Shown here: positions 45,226 to 53,860 of the stretch, in pieces
Layout: each line of letters opens with the position of its first letter
How positions within the stretch are numbered: the first letter of the stretch is position 1
The notes under the pieces: model-generated
What the model was told of the DNA's origin: nothing
Databases searched by the model: none
The model's input: only the letters and a program-made list of their open reading frames with translations
Made by a program: the position numbers and the translations under genes
Origin: Primorskyibacter marinus
GTDB taxonomy: Bacteria; Pseudomonadota; Alphaproteobacteria; Rhodobacterales; Rhodobacteraceae
NCBI RefSeq assembly: GCF_003313245.1
Contig: NZ_QJSD01000001.1
Span: forward strand, 62,001 to 126,000
Reading direction: 5' to 3'
Length of the DNA: 64,000 bases

Positions 45226-46422
45226 TCAGCGGAACGACACCGTTTCATAACCACCATCGGTGATGGTGTATTCGCGGTAGGTGCCTGCGGCTTCGCCCGG
45301 TCCGATCAGTTCCACATTGGTGGCGCCGACGTAATCGACCTCACCGCCATTGGCGAGGATTTCCAACGCCTTGGCCAATTCGCCCGGCAGGATCTGTTCA
45401 CCGGGGGCATTGGCCACATCCATGACGTTGTCCGCGACGGCCTTCGAACTCGCCTCGCCACCCGCCATCATCGCCAGCGCGATCAGCGCCGCCGCATCAT
45501 AGCTTTCACGGGTGAAGGACGACTCGCTGTTCACACCTGCCGTTTCGGCGAGGGCTGCGAATTTCTCTGTGCCTTCGCCTTCGGACCATGGCACCGCGCC
45601 GAAGGAGCCTTCCATATCGCCGCCAAGATCCGCCATCAGGGCGTCGCTATACATGCCGTCACCCATCATGAACGTGTCGAAGGCACCGGTGTCGAGCGAG
45701 GCCTGAATGATGCCCTTGCCGCCCTGATCGGAATAGCCCAGTACGACCAGCAGATCGCCACCGGCCGAAGCCAAAGCGCCGATCTCTGCGGAATAATCGG
45801 CTTTGCCATCCTCATGCGGGGCGTTCAGCGTGACGGTGCCGCCATTTTCCTCGAAAGACGAGATGAAGCTGTCGGACAGACCCTTGCCATAGTCATTGTT
45901 GGTATAGGTCACCGCGACAGAGGTGATGCCCTTGTCGGCCAGCAGAGTGGCCAACACTTCGCCCTGCCGCGCGTCAGACGGCGCGGTGCGGAAGAACAGC
46001 CCGTTATCTTCTGCATTCGACAGGCCCGGCGACGTTGCCGAAGGCGAGATCATCGGCACGCCATTGGGCACGGCCACGTTGGACAGGACGGCGCCAGTCA
46101 CACCAGAGCAGTCAGCCCCCATGATCGCTACAACGCCATCAGTTGTAACCAACCGTTCCGCGGCGGCAGTCGCGGCCGCGCTGTCAACGCAGGTCGAATC
46201 CGCGCGCACGGGTGCAAGCGTCACGCCGTCCAGAAACTTGCCGCTGTCATTGACTTCGCTCAGCGCAAGTTCGGCAGAGCCAGCCATCATTGGCGTCAGC
46301 GACTCGATCGGGCCGGTAAAGCCGAGTATGACGCCGATATTCACGGTACTTGCGTGGCTTTCAGCATAAACGCCACTCGCAGTCAGGGCGCTTGCAGCGG
46401 TGGCCATCAAAAGTTTTTTCAT
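45226..46422 (-). CDS. Branched-chain amino acid ABC importer binding protein (LivK-type)
   Basis: The 398-residue periplasmic binding protein has a signal peptide (MKKLLMATAASALTASGVYA, cut before ES). The mature protein starts with VNIGVILGFTGPIESLTPMM, the usual type I fold entry, and has GVVAIMGADCSGVTGAVLSN, PMISPSATSPGLS and SVAVTYTNNDYGKGL. Two Cys (in STCVDS and ADCSG) could form a disulfide. It is the first liv gene. The ATG at 46422 is preceded by GGGAGAAG; an in-frame upstream start was rejected. Confidence 0.93.
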   Translation of the reverse strand: MKKLLMATAASALTASGVYAESHASTVNIGVILGFTGPIESLTPMMAGSAELALSEVNDSGKFLDGVTLAPVRADSTCVDSAAATAAAERLVTTDGVVAIMGADCSGVTGAVLSNVAVPNGVPMISPSATSPGLSNAEDNGLFFRTAPSDARQGEVLATLLADKGITSVAVTYTNNDYGKGLSDSFISSFEENGGTVTLNAPHEDGKADYSAEIGALASAGGDLLVVLGYSDQGGKGIIQASLDTGAFDTFMMGDGMYSDALMADLGGDMEGSFGAVPWSEGEGTEKFAALAETAGVNSESSFTRESYDAAALIALAMMAGGEASSKAVADNVMDVANAPGEQILPGELAKALEILANGGEVDYVGATNVELIGPGEAAGTYREYTITDGGYETVSFR

Positions 46423-46637
46423 TATCTTCTCCCGAGTTGGAACATGTGTCCTGGCCAAAGCCTAAGCGGCGTCATGCTAAATGAAAAGAGCCGTGTGATG
46501 TTGCCGTTGCGCGATGGACGGACGGGTTTGTCTTCGCAGTTTGAACATTGACTGAACCGGATGCCTGAAAAGTCAGCTTCTGCACCGGACCGGGCCGCGC
46601 ACCCTGGTTTGTATGGTACCACATGCGCGTCCAAGTG

Positions 46638-46710
46638 CACCCGCCCCGGACTTGATCCGGGGCCTCAACGTCATGGTCAGAAAGGCCCCGGATCAAGTCC
46701 GGGGCGGGTG
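46638..46710. repeat. Long palindromic repeat with internal palindromes
   Basis: Two perfect 28-base arms (46638-46665 and 46683-46710) are separated by 17 bases. Each arm contains CCGGACTTGATCCGG or its complement, itself a palindrome. It lies in the 314-base gap after the GlxA-type gene and before livK, both minus strand. This core resembles short palindromes widely repeated in alphaproteobacterial genomes. The remainder of the gap holds nothing else I can identify. Confidence 0.75.
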
Positions 46711-46736
46711 ACGCCAGATCACGCAGACATTGAACC

Positions 46737-47741
46737 TTATATCGACAGGCGCGCGGCATGGCTGCCGCGTTCACGATAAGGGGTGGTTTGATAATGGGCC
46801 CGGTAGCATTTCGAAAAATGTGAAGGCGATGCAAAACCGCAGGCGAGCGCGACGTTGATCACGCTCATATCGGTTTGCATCAGCAGGTTGCGTGCCTTTT
46901 GCAGACGAAGCTCCATGTAATAGCGCTTGGGCGAACGATTAAGATAGCGGCGGAACAGACGCTCCAGTTGTCGTGTGGACATGCTGACCTCCTGCGCCAG
47001 GACCGATGGGCTGATCGGTTCCTCGATATTGGCCTCCATCTTGTGAATAACCTGGCTCAACTTGGGATGGCGCACACCGATCCGTGTCGGGACGGACAGG
47101 CGTTGTGTGTCCTGATCCGTGCGGATGGCCGAATAGATCTGCTGGTCGGCGACCGCATTGGCCAGTTCCTCGCCGTGATCATCCGCGATCAACTGCAAGA
47201 ACAAATCAATCGAAGAGGTCCCGCCTGCGGTGGTCAGCCGATTGCCGTCGACCACGAAGACGGATTTGGTCAGATGAACATCCTCGAACTCTTCGGTAAA
47301 GCTGTCGTGGTTTTCCCAATGGATCGTCGCCCGCTTGCCGTCCAACAGCCCGGCCCGCGCCAAAGTGAAGGATGCCGTACACAATCCTCCAACTGTCAGC
47401 CCACGCCGGGATTCGCGGCGCAGCCAGTTCAACAGCCGTTTGGAGGTGGCTTCCTGCACATCTGTGCCGCCGCACAGCATGATGGTATCGTCGCGATGCA
47501 GCTCGTCCAGATCGCCATCCAGCACCAACGTGGTGCCGGTAGAGCTGACAGCATGACCGCCGCCTTCAGCGATCACCCGCCAGCTGTAAAGCTCTTTGCC
47601 GGACATGCGGTTGGCAAGGCGCAGACAATCCATCGCCGCAGAGAAAGACAGCAGCGTGAAATGTTCCAGCAAAACGAACACGAAATGCCGGGGTTTGACC
47701 GGCGTTTCAACGATCTCGATGACCTGACGTGGTGACGCCAT
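46737..47741 (-). CDS. GlxA-family AraC-type transcriptional regulator
   Basis: The 334-residue protein joins a DJ-1/PfpI-like (GATase1-type) domain (about 15-190) to an AraC-type helix-turn-helix (about 225-320). In the first domain [19 protein letters not shown] holds the Cys of the nucleophile-elbow position. The DNA-binding part contains [20 protein letters not shown] and [20 protein letters not shown]. Relatives regulate quaternary amine or arginine use, but the ligand here is unknown. The ATG at 47741 follows GGGAGACCGGAAGG. It is divergent from the DAHP synthase gene. Confidence 0.9.
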   Translation of the reverse strand: MASPRQVIEIVETPVKPRHFVFVLLEHFTLLSFSAAMDCLRLANRMSGKELYSWRVIAEGGGHAVSSTGTTLVLDGDLDELHRDDTIMLCGGTDVQEATSKRLLNWLRRESRRGLTVGGLCTASFTLARAGLLDGKRATIHWENHDSFTEEFEDVHLTKSVFVVDGNRLTTAGGTSSIDLFLQLIADDHGEELANAVADQQIYSAIRTDQDTQRLSVPTRIGVRHPKLSQVIHKMEANIEEPISPSVLAQEVSMSTRQLERLFRRYLNRSPKRYYMELRLQKARNLLMQTDMSVINVALACGFASPSHFSKCYRAHYQTTPYRERGSHAARLSI

Positions 47742-47917
47742 CCTTCCGGTCTCCCTGCGTCTGCCGGGTGTCGCGTTGCGCAAGCCCCGTGGATGTCTTG
47801 TTTCAATTGGCCAGAAGCACGATAAACCGTCAAGGGGCAGGGCTGCATTTGCTTGTGGTCACTTGCCGCGCGGTTTTGTATAGAGATCCCGCTATCGCTA
47901 ACGACCGGAGAGAACAA

Positions 47918-49285
47918 ATGACCGAGTGGCAGAAATCGAGCTGGCGCAACATGCCGCGGGTTCAGATGCCTGATTATACGGATGAGGCCGCGCTGAATGC
48001 CGTTGAAGCACAGCTTGCCAAATATCCGCCGCTGGTCTTTGCCGGCGAGGCGCGCACGCTGAAATCGCAATTGGGTGCCGCCGCACGCGGCGAGGCGTTC
48101 CTGTTACAAGGCGGTGATTGTGCCGAGTCCTTTGACCAGTTCAGTGCCAATTCCATCCGCGACACCTTCAAGGTGATGTTGCAGATGGCGATGGTGCTGA
48201 CTTACGGTGCAAAGGTTCCGGTGGTGAAGGTCGGCCGCATGGCCGGACAGTTCGCCAAGCCGCGTTCCGCGCCGACCGAAGTCAAGGATGGTATGGAGCT
48301 GCCCAGCTACCGCGGCGACATCATCAACGAGCTGGACTTCTCGGAAAAGGCCCGCATGCCCGATCCGCAGAAGATGTTGCAGGCCTATACACAGGCTGCG
48401 GCCACGCTGAACCTGCTGCGCGCCTTTTCGACCGGTGGCTATGCCGACGTGCATCAGGTGCACCAGTGGACGCTTGGCTTTACCGAAGGCGAGAAGGCCG
48501 CGAAATATCGCGACATGGCCAACCGCATCAGTGACACTTTGGACTTCATGAAGGCCGCAGGCGTGGATTCCAAAGCCTCGCACACGTTGCAGACGGTGGA
48601 TTTCTACACCAGCCATGAATCGCTGCTGCTGGAATATGAAGAGGCGCTTTGCCGTAAGGACTCGACCTCCGGCAAATGGTTGGCCGGGTCCGGGCACATG
48701 ATCTGGATCGGTGACCGCACACGCCAGCCCGACGGCGCGCATGTCGAATTCGCGCGGGGCGTGCTGAACCCGGTCGGCATGAAATGCGGCCCGACCACCA
48801 CGGCGGAGGATCTCAAGGTTCTTATGTCGCGTCTGAACCCTGACAACGAAGAGGGCAAGCTGACGCTGATCGCCCGCTTCGGTGCAGGCAAGGTCGCGGA
48901 ACACCTGCCGCGCCTTGTCAAGGCCGTTCAGGAAGAAGGTGCCAATGTCACCTGGGTTTGCGACCCGATGCATGGCAACACGATCAAATCCTCGACCGGC
49001 TACAAAACCCGGCCATTCGAGTCGGTGCTGCGTGAAGTGCGCGAGTTCTTTGGCGTTCACAAGGCCGAGGGCACAATCCCGGGCGGCGTACATTTCGAGA
49101 TGACCGGCCAGGATGTGACCGAATGCACAGGCGGCGTCCGCGAAGTCAGCGACGAGGATCTGTCCGACCGCTACCACACGGCCTGCGACCCGCGCCTGAA
49201 TGCGTCGCAGTCGCTGGAATTGGCCTTCCTGGTTGCAGAAGAACTGACCGGGCGGCGCGATGCGCTGGCTGCCGCAGCGAGCTAA
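47918..49285 (+). CDS. 3-deoxy-7-phosphoheptulonate (DAHP) synthase, class II
   Basis: The enzyme joins phosphoenolpyruvate and erythrose 4-phosphate to start the shikimate pathway that AroB and AroK (7.4-9.0 kb) continue. The 455-residue protein is of the plant-like class II: it begins [17 protein letters not shown], then [52 protein letters not shown], and [15 protein letters not shown] with metal ligands. The ATG at 47918 has GGAGAG eight bases upstream; the longer upstream frame overlaps the divergent regulator and was rejected. Confidence 0.95.
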   Translation: MTEWQKSSWRNMPRVQMPDYTDEAALNAVEAQLAKYPPLVFAGEARTLKSQLGAAARGEAFLLQGGDCAESFDQFSANSIRDTFKVMLQMAMVLTYGAKVPVVKVGRMAGQFAKPRSAPTEVKDGMELPSYRGDIINELDFSEKARMPDPQKMLQAYTQAAATLNLLRAFSTGGYADVHQVHQWTLGFTEGEKAAKYRDMANRISDTLDFMKAAGVDSKASHTLQTVDFYTSHESLLLEYEEALCRKDSTSGKWLAGSGHMIWIGDRTRQPDGAHVEFARGVLNPVGMKCGPTTTAEDLKVLMSRLNPDNEEGKLTLIARFGAGKVAEHLPRLVKAVQEEGANVTWVCDPMHGNTIKSSTGYKTRPFESVLREVREFFGVHKAEGTIPGGVHFEMTGQDVTECTGGVREVSDEDLSDRYHTACDPRLNASQSLELAFLVAEELTGRRDALAAAAS

Positions 49286-49307
49286 ACCGGTTCCAAAATA
49301 CCGTAGG

Positions 49308-49341
49308 AAAGGCGCTCAACAACAGGGCGCCTTTCTTTTTT
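49308..49341 (+). terminator. Intrinsic terminator after DAHP synthase gene
   Basis: AAAGGCGC and GCGCCTTT form an eight-pair stem, followed by C and then T6, 23 bases after the stop. This is a textbook intrinsic terminator. Confidence 0.85.
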
Positions 49342-49411
49342 GTGGCGAAAAAGCAGTGCGCATTACGAAAAAAAAGAGAGCAAAGCGAATAGCCTTGCCC
49401 TCCCACTCATC

Positions 49412-49432
49412 AATAAAACACCCGGCGCGGGT
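49412..49432 (-). terminator. Probable terminator for the PAS protein gene
   Basis: On the minus strand ACCCG and CGGGT (loop CGC) are followed by GTTTTATT, about 40 bases past the stop of the PAS_5 gene. Confidence 0.5.
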
Positions 49433-49470
49433 TGCACACCGTTTCAATATCCGACTGCTACAAAAGGCTT

Positions 49471-50235
49471 TCAGTATTCGTCCGTCCGCACCAACCGTAA
49501 TGCTGGTTTGTCCCCGAAAGGCGCGGCTCTTTCAGCAAAGCCGGGACCGGTGGCATTCACATTGTTCCGGATCGGCTGTGGCTGCACCGGGGCCATATTC
49601 CGTTTGCGCGGCACATTCGACGGCGCATCCGTCTGGCGACCGGGGCGCAAGTCCACGCGGCACACGCCGACCAGGTTCAGTGTTTCGACCCGAACGCCGA
49701 CAATCTCCATCCGGCAGGGCAAGCGCCCGATTTTACCCTCTGTCACGAGAACGCCCATCGCCCGGTCGACCTCACCGGTATGGGACCGCAGTGGATAAAG
49801 CACCAGCTTGCCGGTCAATGCAGGCCGACCGATACCCGCTTCAGCGCGCAGTTCAAGTCGCAGGATCGCGGGGTCGGCAAACGCCTTTTCCAACGCGCTG
49901 GCAAGCGACTCGCGGCTTTCGGGGACGAAGAGCGCACTTAACGGCATGCCCGCAACCTCCATGCCCATCAGGTCGGACAGATGCGCTCCGGCAACCCGCA
50001 AACGCGCAAGTCCTTTTCCGATACGCTCGACGATGAACGACACGTCCAGCGCGCCCTGCAATCCGCGCGGATCAACCTCGCTGCGCGCCGGGATCGGATG
50101 ATCATGCCGCAGCCCATGCCAATAGGCATCGACAAGGCGCAGTGCCGAGGTCTGGTTTTTCTCCTGATATGGCTGAATTGAAATCACGTTCTTGGCAGTC
50201 TTTTTCCGGGAAAACACGGCGAAAACTCCACTCAC
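49471..50235 (-). CDS. PAS_5 domain protein
   Basis: The 254-residue protein has a PAS_5-type domain over about residues 28-170: LRLVDAYWHGLRHDHPIPARSE, the FIVERIGKGLARLRVAGAHLSD core and LYPLRSHTGEVDRAMGVLV. The C-terminal 75 residues are basic, Asn/Pro-rich and likely disordered. No output domain is visible. PAS_5 proteins are common in Rhodobacterales and their ligand is unknown. Translation probably starts at GTG (50235), with AAGGA ten bases upstream. A CtrA-like site lies in the shared promoter region with yicC. Confidence 0.82.
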   Translation of the reverse strand: MSGVFAVFSRKKTAKNVISIQPYQEKNQTSALRLVDAYWHGLRHDHPIPARSEVDPRGLQGALDVSFIVERIGKGLARLRVAGAHLSDLMGMEVAGMPLSALFVPESRESLASALEKAFADPAILRLELRAEAGIGRPALTGKLVLYPLRSHTGEVDRAMGVLVTEGKIGRLPCRMEIVGVRVETLNLVGVCRVDLRPGRQTDAPSNVPRKRNMAPVQPQPIRNNVNATGPGFAERAAPFGDKPALRLVRTDEY

Positions 50236-50290
50236 TAAAATCCTTCTTTGTTCGCCGACCGAAGTTCCGGTTAATTTGGCTTCACAAAGG

Positions 50291-50305
50291 TTACGAATAC
50301 CTTAA
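50291..50305. promoter_or_regulatory. CtrA-like site in the divergent promoter region
   Basis: TTAC-N7-TTAA at 50291-50305 differs by one base from the alphaproteobacterial CtrA box TTAA-N7-TTAA. Another half site, GGTTAA, lies close by. It sits between the PAS_5 gene and yicC and could regulate either. Support is pattern only. Confidence 0.3.
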
Positions 50306-50432
50306 TAGCGCATGGCGATCACCGTTTCGCCACATTTCTTTCCAAAAGGTTAACGCATCCTCTGACCGGGTTCGCTTGCCAGCGCGGCCCGGATTGCGTA
50401 ACCGATAGGCAACCGACCTGAAAGGAGCATTC

Positions 50433-51323
50433 ATGCGGCAGTCGATGACCGGTTTTGCCTCGGGGCAGGGCAGTGCGGGGCGCTACCGTTGGACATGGGA
50501 GATCCGCAGCGTCAATGCGCGCGGGCTGGATCTGCGTCTGCGCGTTCCCGATTGGATCGAGGGGTTGGAGACTGCGTTGCGCGCCCGTTTAAGCAAGGCC
50601 GTAAAGCGCGGAAATATAACGCTGAACCTGCGCATGCATGCCGAGGACGGCGCAACCCTTCAGATGCTGAATTCCGCCCAGTTGGACGCGACCCTGACGG
50701 CACTCGCAGAGGTTGAGGCCCGCGCGATGGATCGCGGCATCACGCTCGCCCCGGCGACTGCGACCGGAATTTTGGCGTTGCGCGGCATCCTTGACAGCAG
50801 CACAACCGAGACGGACACCGCCGGGTTGCGCGATACATTGGAAGCGGATTTTATACCTGTTCTCAAAAGCTTCTGCGCCATGCGGGAAGCAGAGGGTGAG
50901 GCATTGCAAACCGTTCTGACCGCCCAGATCGACCAGATCAAGCTGCTGACGGCCGAAGCCGAAACGCTTGGCGAGGCGCGTCGCAAAGACATGGCTGCGC
51001 GGATGAAAACCGCGCTTTCGCGCGCGCTGGATAATAGCGACAGTGCCGATCCGGACCGGGTGGCGCAGGAATTGGCACTGATCGCGGTCAAGGCGGATGT
51101 GACGGAAGAGCTGGACCGCCTGCACGCGCATGTTGCCGCCGCGCACGACCTTCTGGCCAGCGATGGTCCCGTGGGGCGCAGGTTGGATTTTCTGACTCAG
51201 GAATTCAATCGCGAAGCCAACACATTGAGTTCAAAAGCACAATTCCAGCCCTTGACGCGCGTCGGGCTGGACCTGAAGACGGTGATCGACCAGATGCGCG
51301 AACAAGTTCAGAACGTGGAGTAG
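50433..51323 (+). CDS. yicC: YicC family endoribonuclease
   Basis: The 296-residue protein starts MRQSMTGFASGQG, the diagnostic YicC N-terminus, followed by WEIRSVNARGLDLRLRVPD and the Arg-rich VKRGNITLNLRM. The C-terminal DUF1732 part has LDRLHAHVAAAHDLL, GRRLDFLTQEFNREANTLSSK and a final KTVIDQMREQVQNVE. YicC-like proteins are RNases in E. coli and Bacillus. AAGGAG precedes the ATG. It lies four bases before gmk, as in many bacteria. Confidence 0.95.
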   Translation: MRQSMTGFASGQGSAGRYRWTWEIRSVNARGLDLRLRVPDWIEGLETALRARLSKAVKRGNITLNLRMHAEDGATLQMLNSAQLDATLTALAEVEARAMDRGITLAPATATGILALRGILDSSTTETDTAGLRDTLEADFIPVLKSFCAMREAEGEALQTVLTAQIDQIKLLTAEAETLGEARRKDMAARMKTALSRALDNSDSADPDRVAQELALIAVKADVTEELDRLHAHVAAAHDLLASDGPVGRRLDFLTQEFNREANTLSSKAQFQPLTRVGLDLKTVIDQMREQVQNVE

Positions 51324-51326
51324 GCA

Positions 51327-51971
51327 ATGACCAACCGGCGCGGCCTTTTGATTATCCTGTCCTCACCTTCGGGTGCGGGCAAATCAACCCTGTCCAGGCG
51401 GTTGCTGGAATGGGACCCCAGTCTGCGCTTTTCCGTTTCCGCGACAACACGCGCGCCACGCCCCGGCGAGGTTGACGGCCAAGACTATCATTTCATGGCC
51501 GAAGAGCAGTTCAAACATGACGTCATCGAAGGCCAGATGCTGGAACATGCGCATGTTTTCGGGAACTTCTACGGCTCTCCTATGGCACCGGTTCAAGCGG
51601 CAATCGAAGCCGGACGCGACGTTCTGTTCGACATAGACTGGCAGGGCGCGCAGCAGATTTCCAATTCTGTCCTGCGTGATTTCGTGCTGTCAGTCTTTGT
51701 TCTGCCGCCCTCGATTGCCGAATTGCGCCGCCGTCTGGAATCCCGAGGGCAGGACAGCGCCGAGGTGATCGCCAAGCGGATGCAGAAAAGCTGGGATGAG
51801 ATAAGCCATTGGGACGGTTATGATTATGTGCTGGTCAATGACGATCTGGATCACAGCTTTGAAAAGCTGCGAACCATCGTGACGGCTGAACGGCTGCGCC
51901 GCGCGCAACAACCCGGCCTGCTGGATCATGTTCGCAATCTGCAAAAGGAATTCGAGGAGATCTCCGCATGA
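51327..51971 (+). CDS. gmk: Guanylate kinase
   Basis: Gmk phosphorylates GMP to GDP. The 214-residue protein has the P-loop SPSGAGKST (13-21), the GMP-binding [34 protein letters not shown] and [11 protein letters not shown] Cys-free lid segment contains [17 protein letters not shown]. It overlaps the gamma carbonic anhydrase gene by four bases (ATGA). Confidence 0.97.
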   Translation: MTNRRGLLIILSSPSGAGKSTLSRRLLEWDPSLRFSVSATTRAPRPGEVDGQDYHFMAEEQFKHDVIEGQMLEHAHVFGNFYGSPMAPVQAAIEAGRDVLFDIDWQGAQQISNSVLRDFVLSVFVLPPSIAELRRRLESRGQDSAEVIAKRMQKSWDEISHWDGYDYVLVNDDLDHSFEKLRTIVTAERLRRAQQPGLLDHVRNLQKEFEEISA

Positions 51972-52489
51972 CACTGTATAGCATCGACGGACAAGCGCCT
52001 GATATTGCCGAAGATAGCTGGGTTGCACCAGATGCGAACCTGATCGGGCGTATTGTTCTGCAAGCGGGGGCATCGGTCTGGTTCGGCAGCACTTTGCGCG
52101 GCGACAATGAGGAAATTCTGATCGGCGAAGGCTCGAACGTGCAGGAGAACTGCGTGTTTCATACCGATATGGGGTATCCGCTGACAATCGGCGCTGGTTG
52201 TACTATTGGTCATAAGGTCATGCTGCACGGCTGTACCATCGGGCAGAACTCGCTGATTGGCATGGGGGCAACCGTGTTGAATGGCGCGAAGATCGGTGAC
52301 AATTGCCTGATCGGCGCTGGCGCTCTGATCACCGAAGGCAAGGAAATTCCCGACGGCTCGCTGGTCATGGGCGCGCCGGGTAAGGTTGTGCGGCAATTGG
52401 ACGATGCCGCCATTGAAGGGTTGCGCCAAAGTGCGCGCAATTATCAGGACAATATGCGGCGGTTCCGCGCCGGGCTGAAGCCAGTCTGA
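51968..52489 (+). CDS. Gamma carbonic anhydrase family protein
   Basis: The 173-residue protein is a left-handed beta-helix with hexapeptide repeats ([14 protein letters not shown] onward). The metal-binding His residues of the family are visible in [27 protein letters not shown]. The C-terminal helix starts [11 protein letters not shown]. Members bind zinc or iron; many have weak or no carbonic anhydrase activity. It is co-transcribed with gmk. Confidence 0.92.
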   Translation: MTLYSIDGQAPDIAEDSWVAPDANLIGRIVLQAGASVWFGSTLRGDNEEILIGEGSNVQENCVFHTDMGYPLTIGAGCTIGHKVMLHGCTIGQNSLIGMGATVLNGAKIGDNCLIGAGALITEGKEIPDGSLVMGAPGKVVRQLDDAAIEGLRQSARNYQDNMRRFRAGLKPV

Positions 52490-52514
52490 AACTGGTATAA
52501 CCCCGTCCCGCGGC

Positions 52515-52688
52515 ATGTTTTGCATTAACCCTGATTATGTCGAGAATGTGGCCGTCACCCGTTCACAAGAAGGCGCGGCACTGCGTAAAAGCGCCGACGT
52601 TAACCGTGACCGTGCCAAATTGGGCAAGTTATCCATATCAGATCTGGACTCCGACAGACCGACACCCATCCGAAAGGACAACCCATGA
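52515..52688 (+). CDS. Possible 57-residue ORF upstream of metC
   Basis: An open frame starting MFCINPDYVENVAVTRSQEG and ending PTPIRKDNP fills most of the gap between the gamma carbonic anhydrase gene and metC. Its TGA overlaps the metC ATG (ATGA). It has no clear ribosome site and contains some rare codons (ATA, AGA), so it may be chance. If real, the product is small, charged and soluble. Confidence 0.25.
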   Translation: MFCINPDYVENVAVTRSQEGAALRKSADVNRDRAKLGKLSISDLDSDRPTPIRKDNP

Positions 52689-53860
52689 AGCCTACTCTCA
52701 TCCGTCACGGCGGGCTGCCAGCGGGCGCACAACACGCGGTTGTCACGCCGCTGATGCCATCGGTGGTTTATGCCGCCGACAGCCCGGATGCGCTGGACGC
52801 TCAATATGGCGGTGCTGTCGAGGGCTATACCTATGCGCGTGAGGGGCATCCCAACGCGGACGTGCTGGCGCGCCGGATAGATGCGATGGAAGGCGCGACC
52901 GACGGGCTGGTCGTCGGGTCCGGCATGGCGGCGGTGACGGCGGTTCTGTTGGGTCTGCTTGAAGCGGGCGATCATGTGCTGGGGGGCGATCAGCTTTACG
53001 GGCGGTCTCTGCGGATGCTGAAAGATGATCTGCCGCGCCTGGGCATCGCCACGTCGCAAGCCGATCCGACCGATATCGACGCGATGCGCGCCGCTTTGCG
53101 TCCAGAGACAAAGCTGATCCTGATCGAGGTTGTCTCGAACCCGACGCTGCGCGTGGCCGACATGACCGGTCTGATCGAGCTTGCCCGTGAAAAGAACATC
53201 CTGCTGGCCGTGGACAATACCTTCACCACGCCGCGCGCGATCCGTCCGCTGGAGATGGGTGCCGATATTCTGATCCATTCGGTCACCAAGCTGATGGCGG
53301 GGCATTCCGACGTGACGCTGGGATATGTGGCCGCAAAGGACGAAACCCTGCGCCGCAAACTGTACGATTTTGCCGTGACTACCGGGTTGACCGCCAGCCC
53401 GTTCGATTGCTGGCTGGCCGAGCGCGGATTGATGTCTTTTGACCTGCGGTTCGACCGCGCCGAGGCGACAGCGCAGCGCCTGGCCGAACATCTGGCCGGG
53501 CAGACGGGCGTGAAGCGGGTTCTCTATCCCACGCGCGTCGATCACCCTGATCACGCCCGCGCGCAGGGGCTGTTGCAAGGGCGTGGGTGCAACATGGTCA
53601 GCTTTGAGCTGGACGGCGGGCGCGACGCGGCCAATGCCTTTGTCAAAGCTGCGGATGGCGTGGCCTTTGCACCGACGCTGGGCGATGTGGGCACCACGCT
53701 GTCGCACCCGGCCAGTTCCTCGCATCGCAGCCTGACACCCGCCCTGCGCTCCTCGCTCGGCTTGACCGAAGGGTTCTTCCGCGTCTCGGTTGGTCTGGAA
53801 GAACCCACGGCGCTGCTGGCCGTGTTCGACAAAGGGCTAAAGGCGGCAAGTCAGGCATGA
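52685..53860 (+). CDS. metC: Cystathionine beta-lyase / transsulfuration PLP enzyme
   Basis: The enzyme splits cystathionine to homocysteine, pyruvate and ammonia, or performs a related transsulfuration step. The 391-residue protein has YTYAREGHPNADVL, VVGSGMAAVTAVLL (PLP phosphate site), VDNTFTTPRAIRPLEMGADI and the PLP-lysine motif HSVTKLMAGHSDV (K202). SLGLTEGFFRVSVGLEE ends the family signature. AAGGA precedes the ATG. Its stop overlaps the phoR start by four bases, so the two may be co-transcribed. The exact reaction within the family is inferred. Confidence 0.88.
   Translation: MKPTLIRHGGLPAGAQHAVVTPLMPSVVYAADSPDALDAQYGGAVEGYTYAREGHPNADVLARRIDAMEGATDGLVVGSGMAAVTAVLLGLLEAGDHVLGGDQLYGRSLRMLKDDLPRLGIATSQADPTDIDAMRAALRPETKLILIEVVSNPTLRVADMTGLIELAREKNILLAVDNTFTTPRAIRPLEMGADILIHSVTKLMAGHSDVTLGYVAAKDETLRRKLYDFAVTTGLTASPFDCWLAERGLMSFDLRFDRAEATAQRLAEHLAGQTGVKRVLYPTRVDHPDHARAQGLLQGRGCNMVSFELDGGRDAANAFVKAADGVAFAPTLGDVGTTLSHPASSSHRSLTPALRSSLGLTEGFFRVSVGLEEPTALLAVFDKGLKAASQA

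Noticed and set aside
52490-52684. SAM-II type riboswitch upstream of metC
   Set aside because: The expected conserved pseudoknot elements were not seen in the 195-base leader.
52535-53725. Long minus-strand open frame (396 codons) opposite metC
   Set aside because: metC on the plus strand has full family motifs; the opposite frame is His/Arg-rich shadow sequence.
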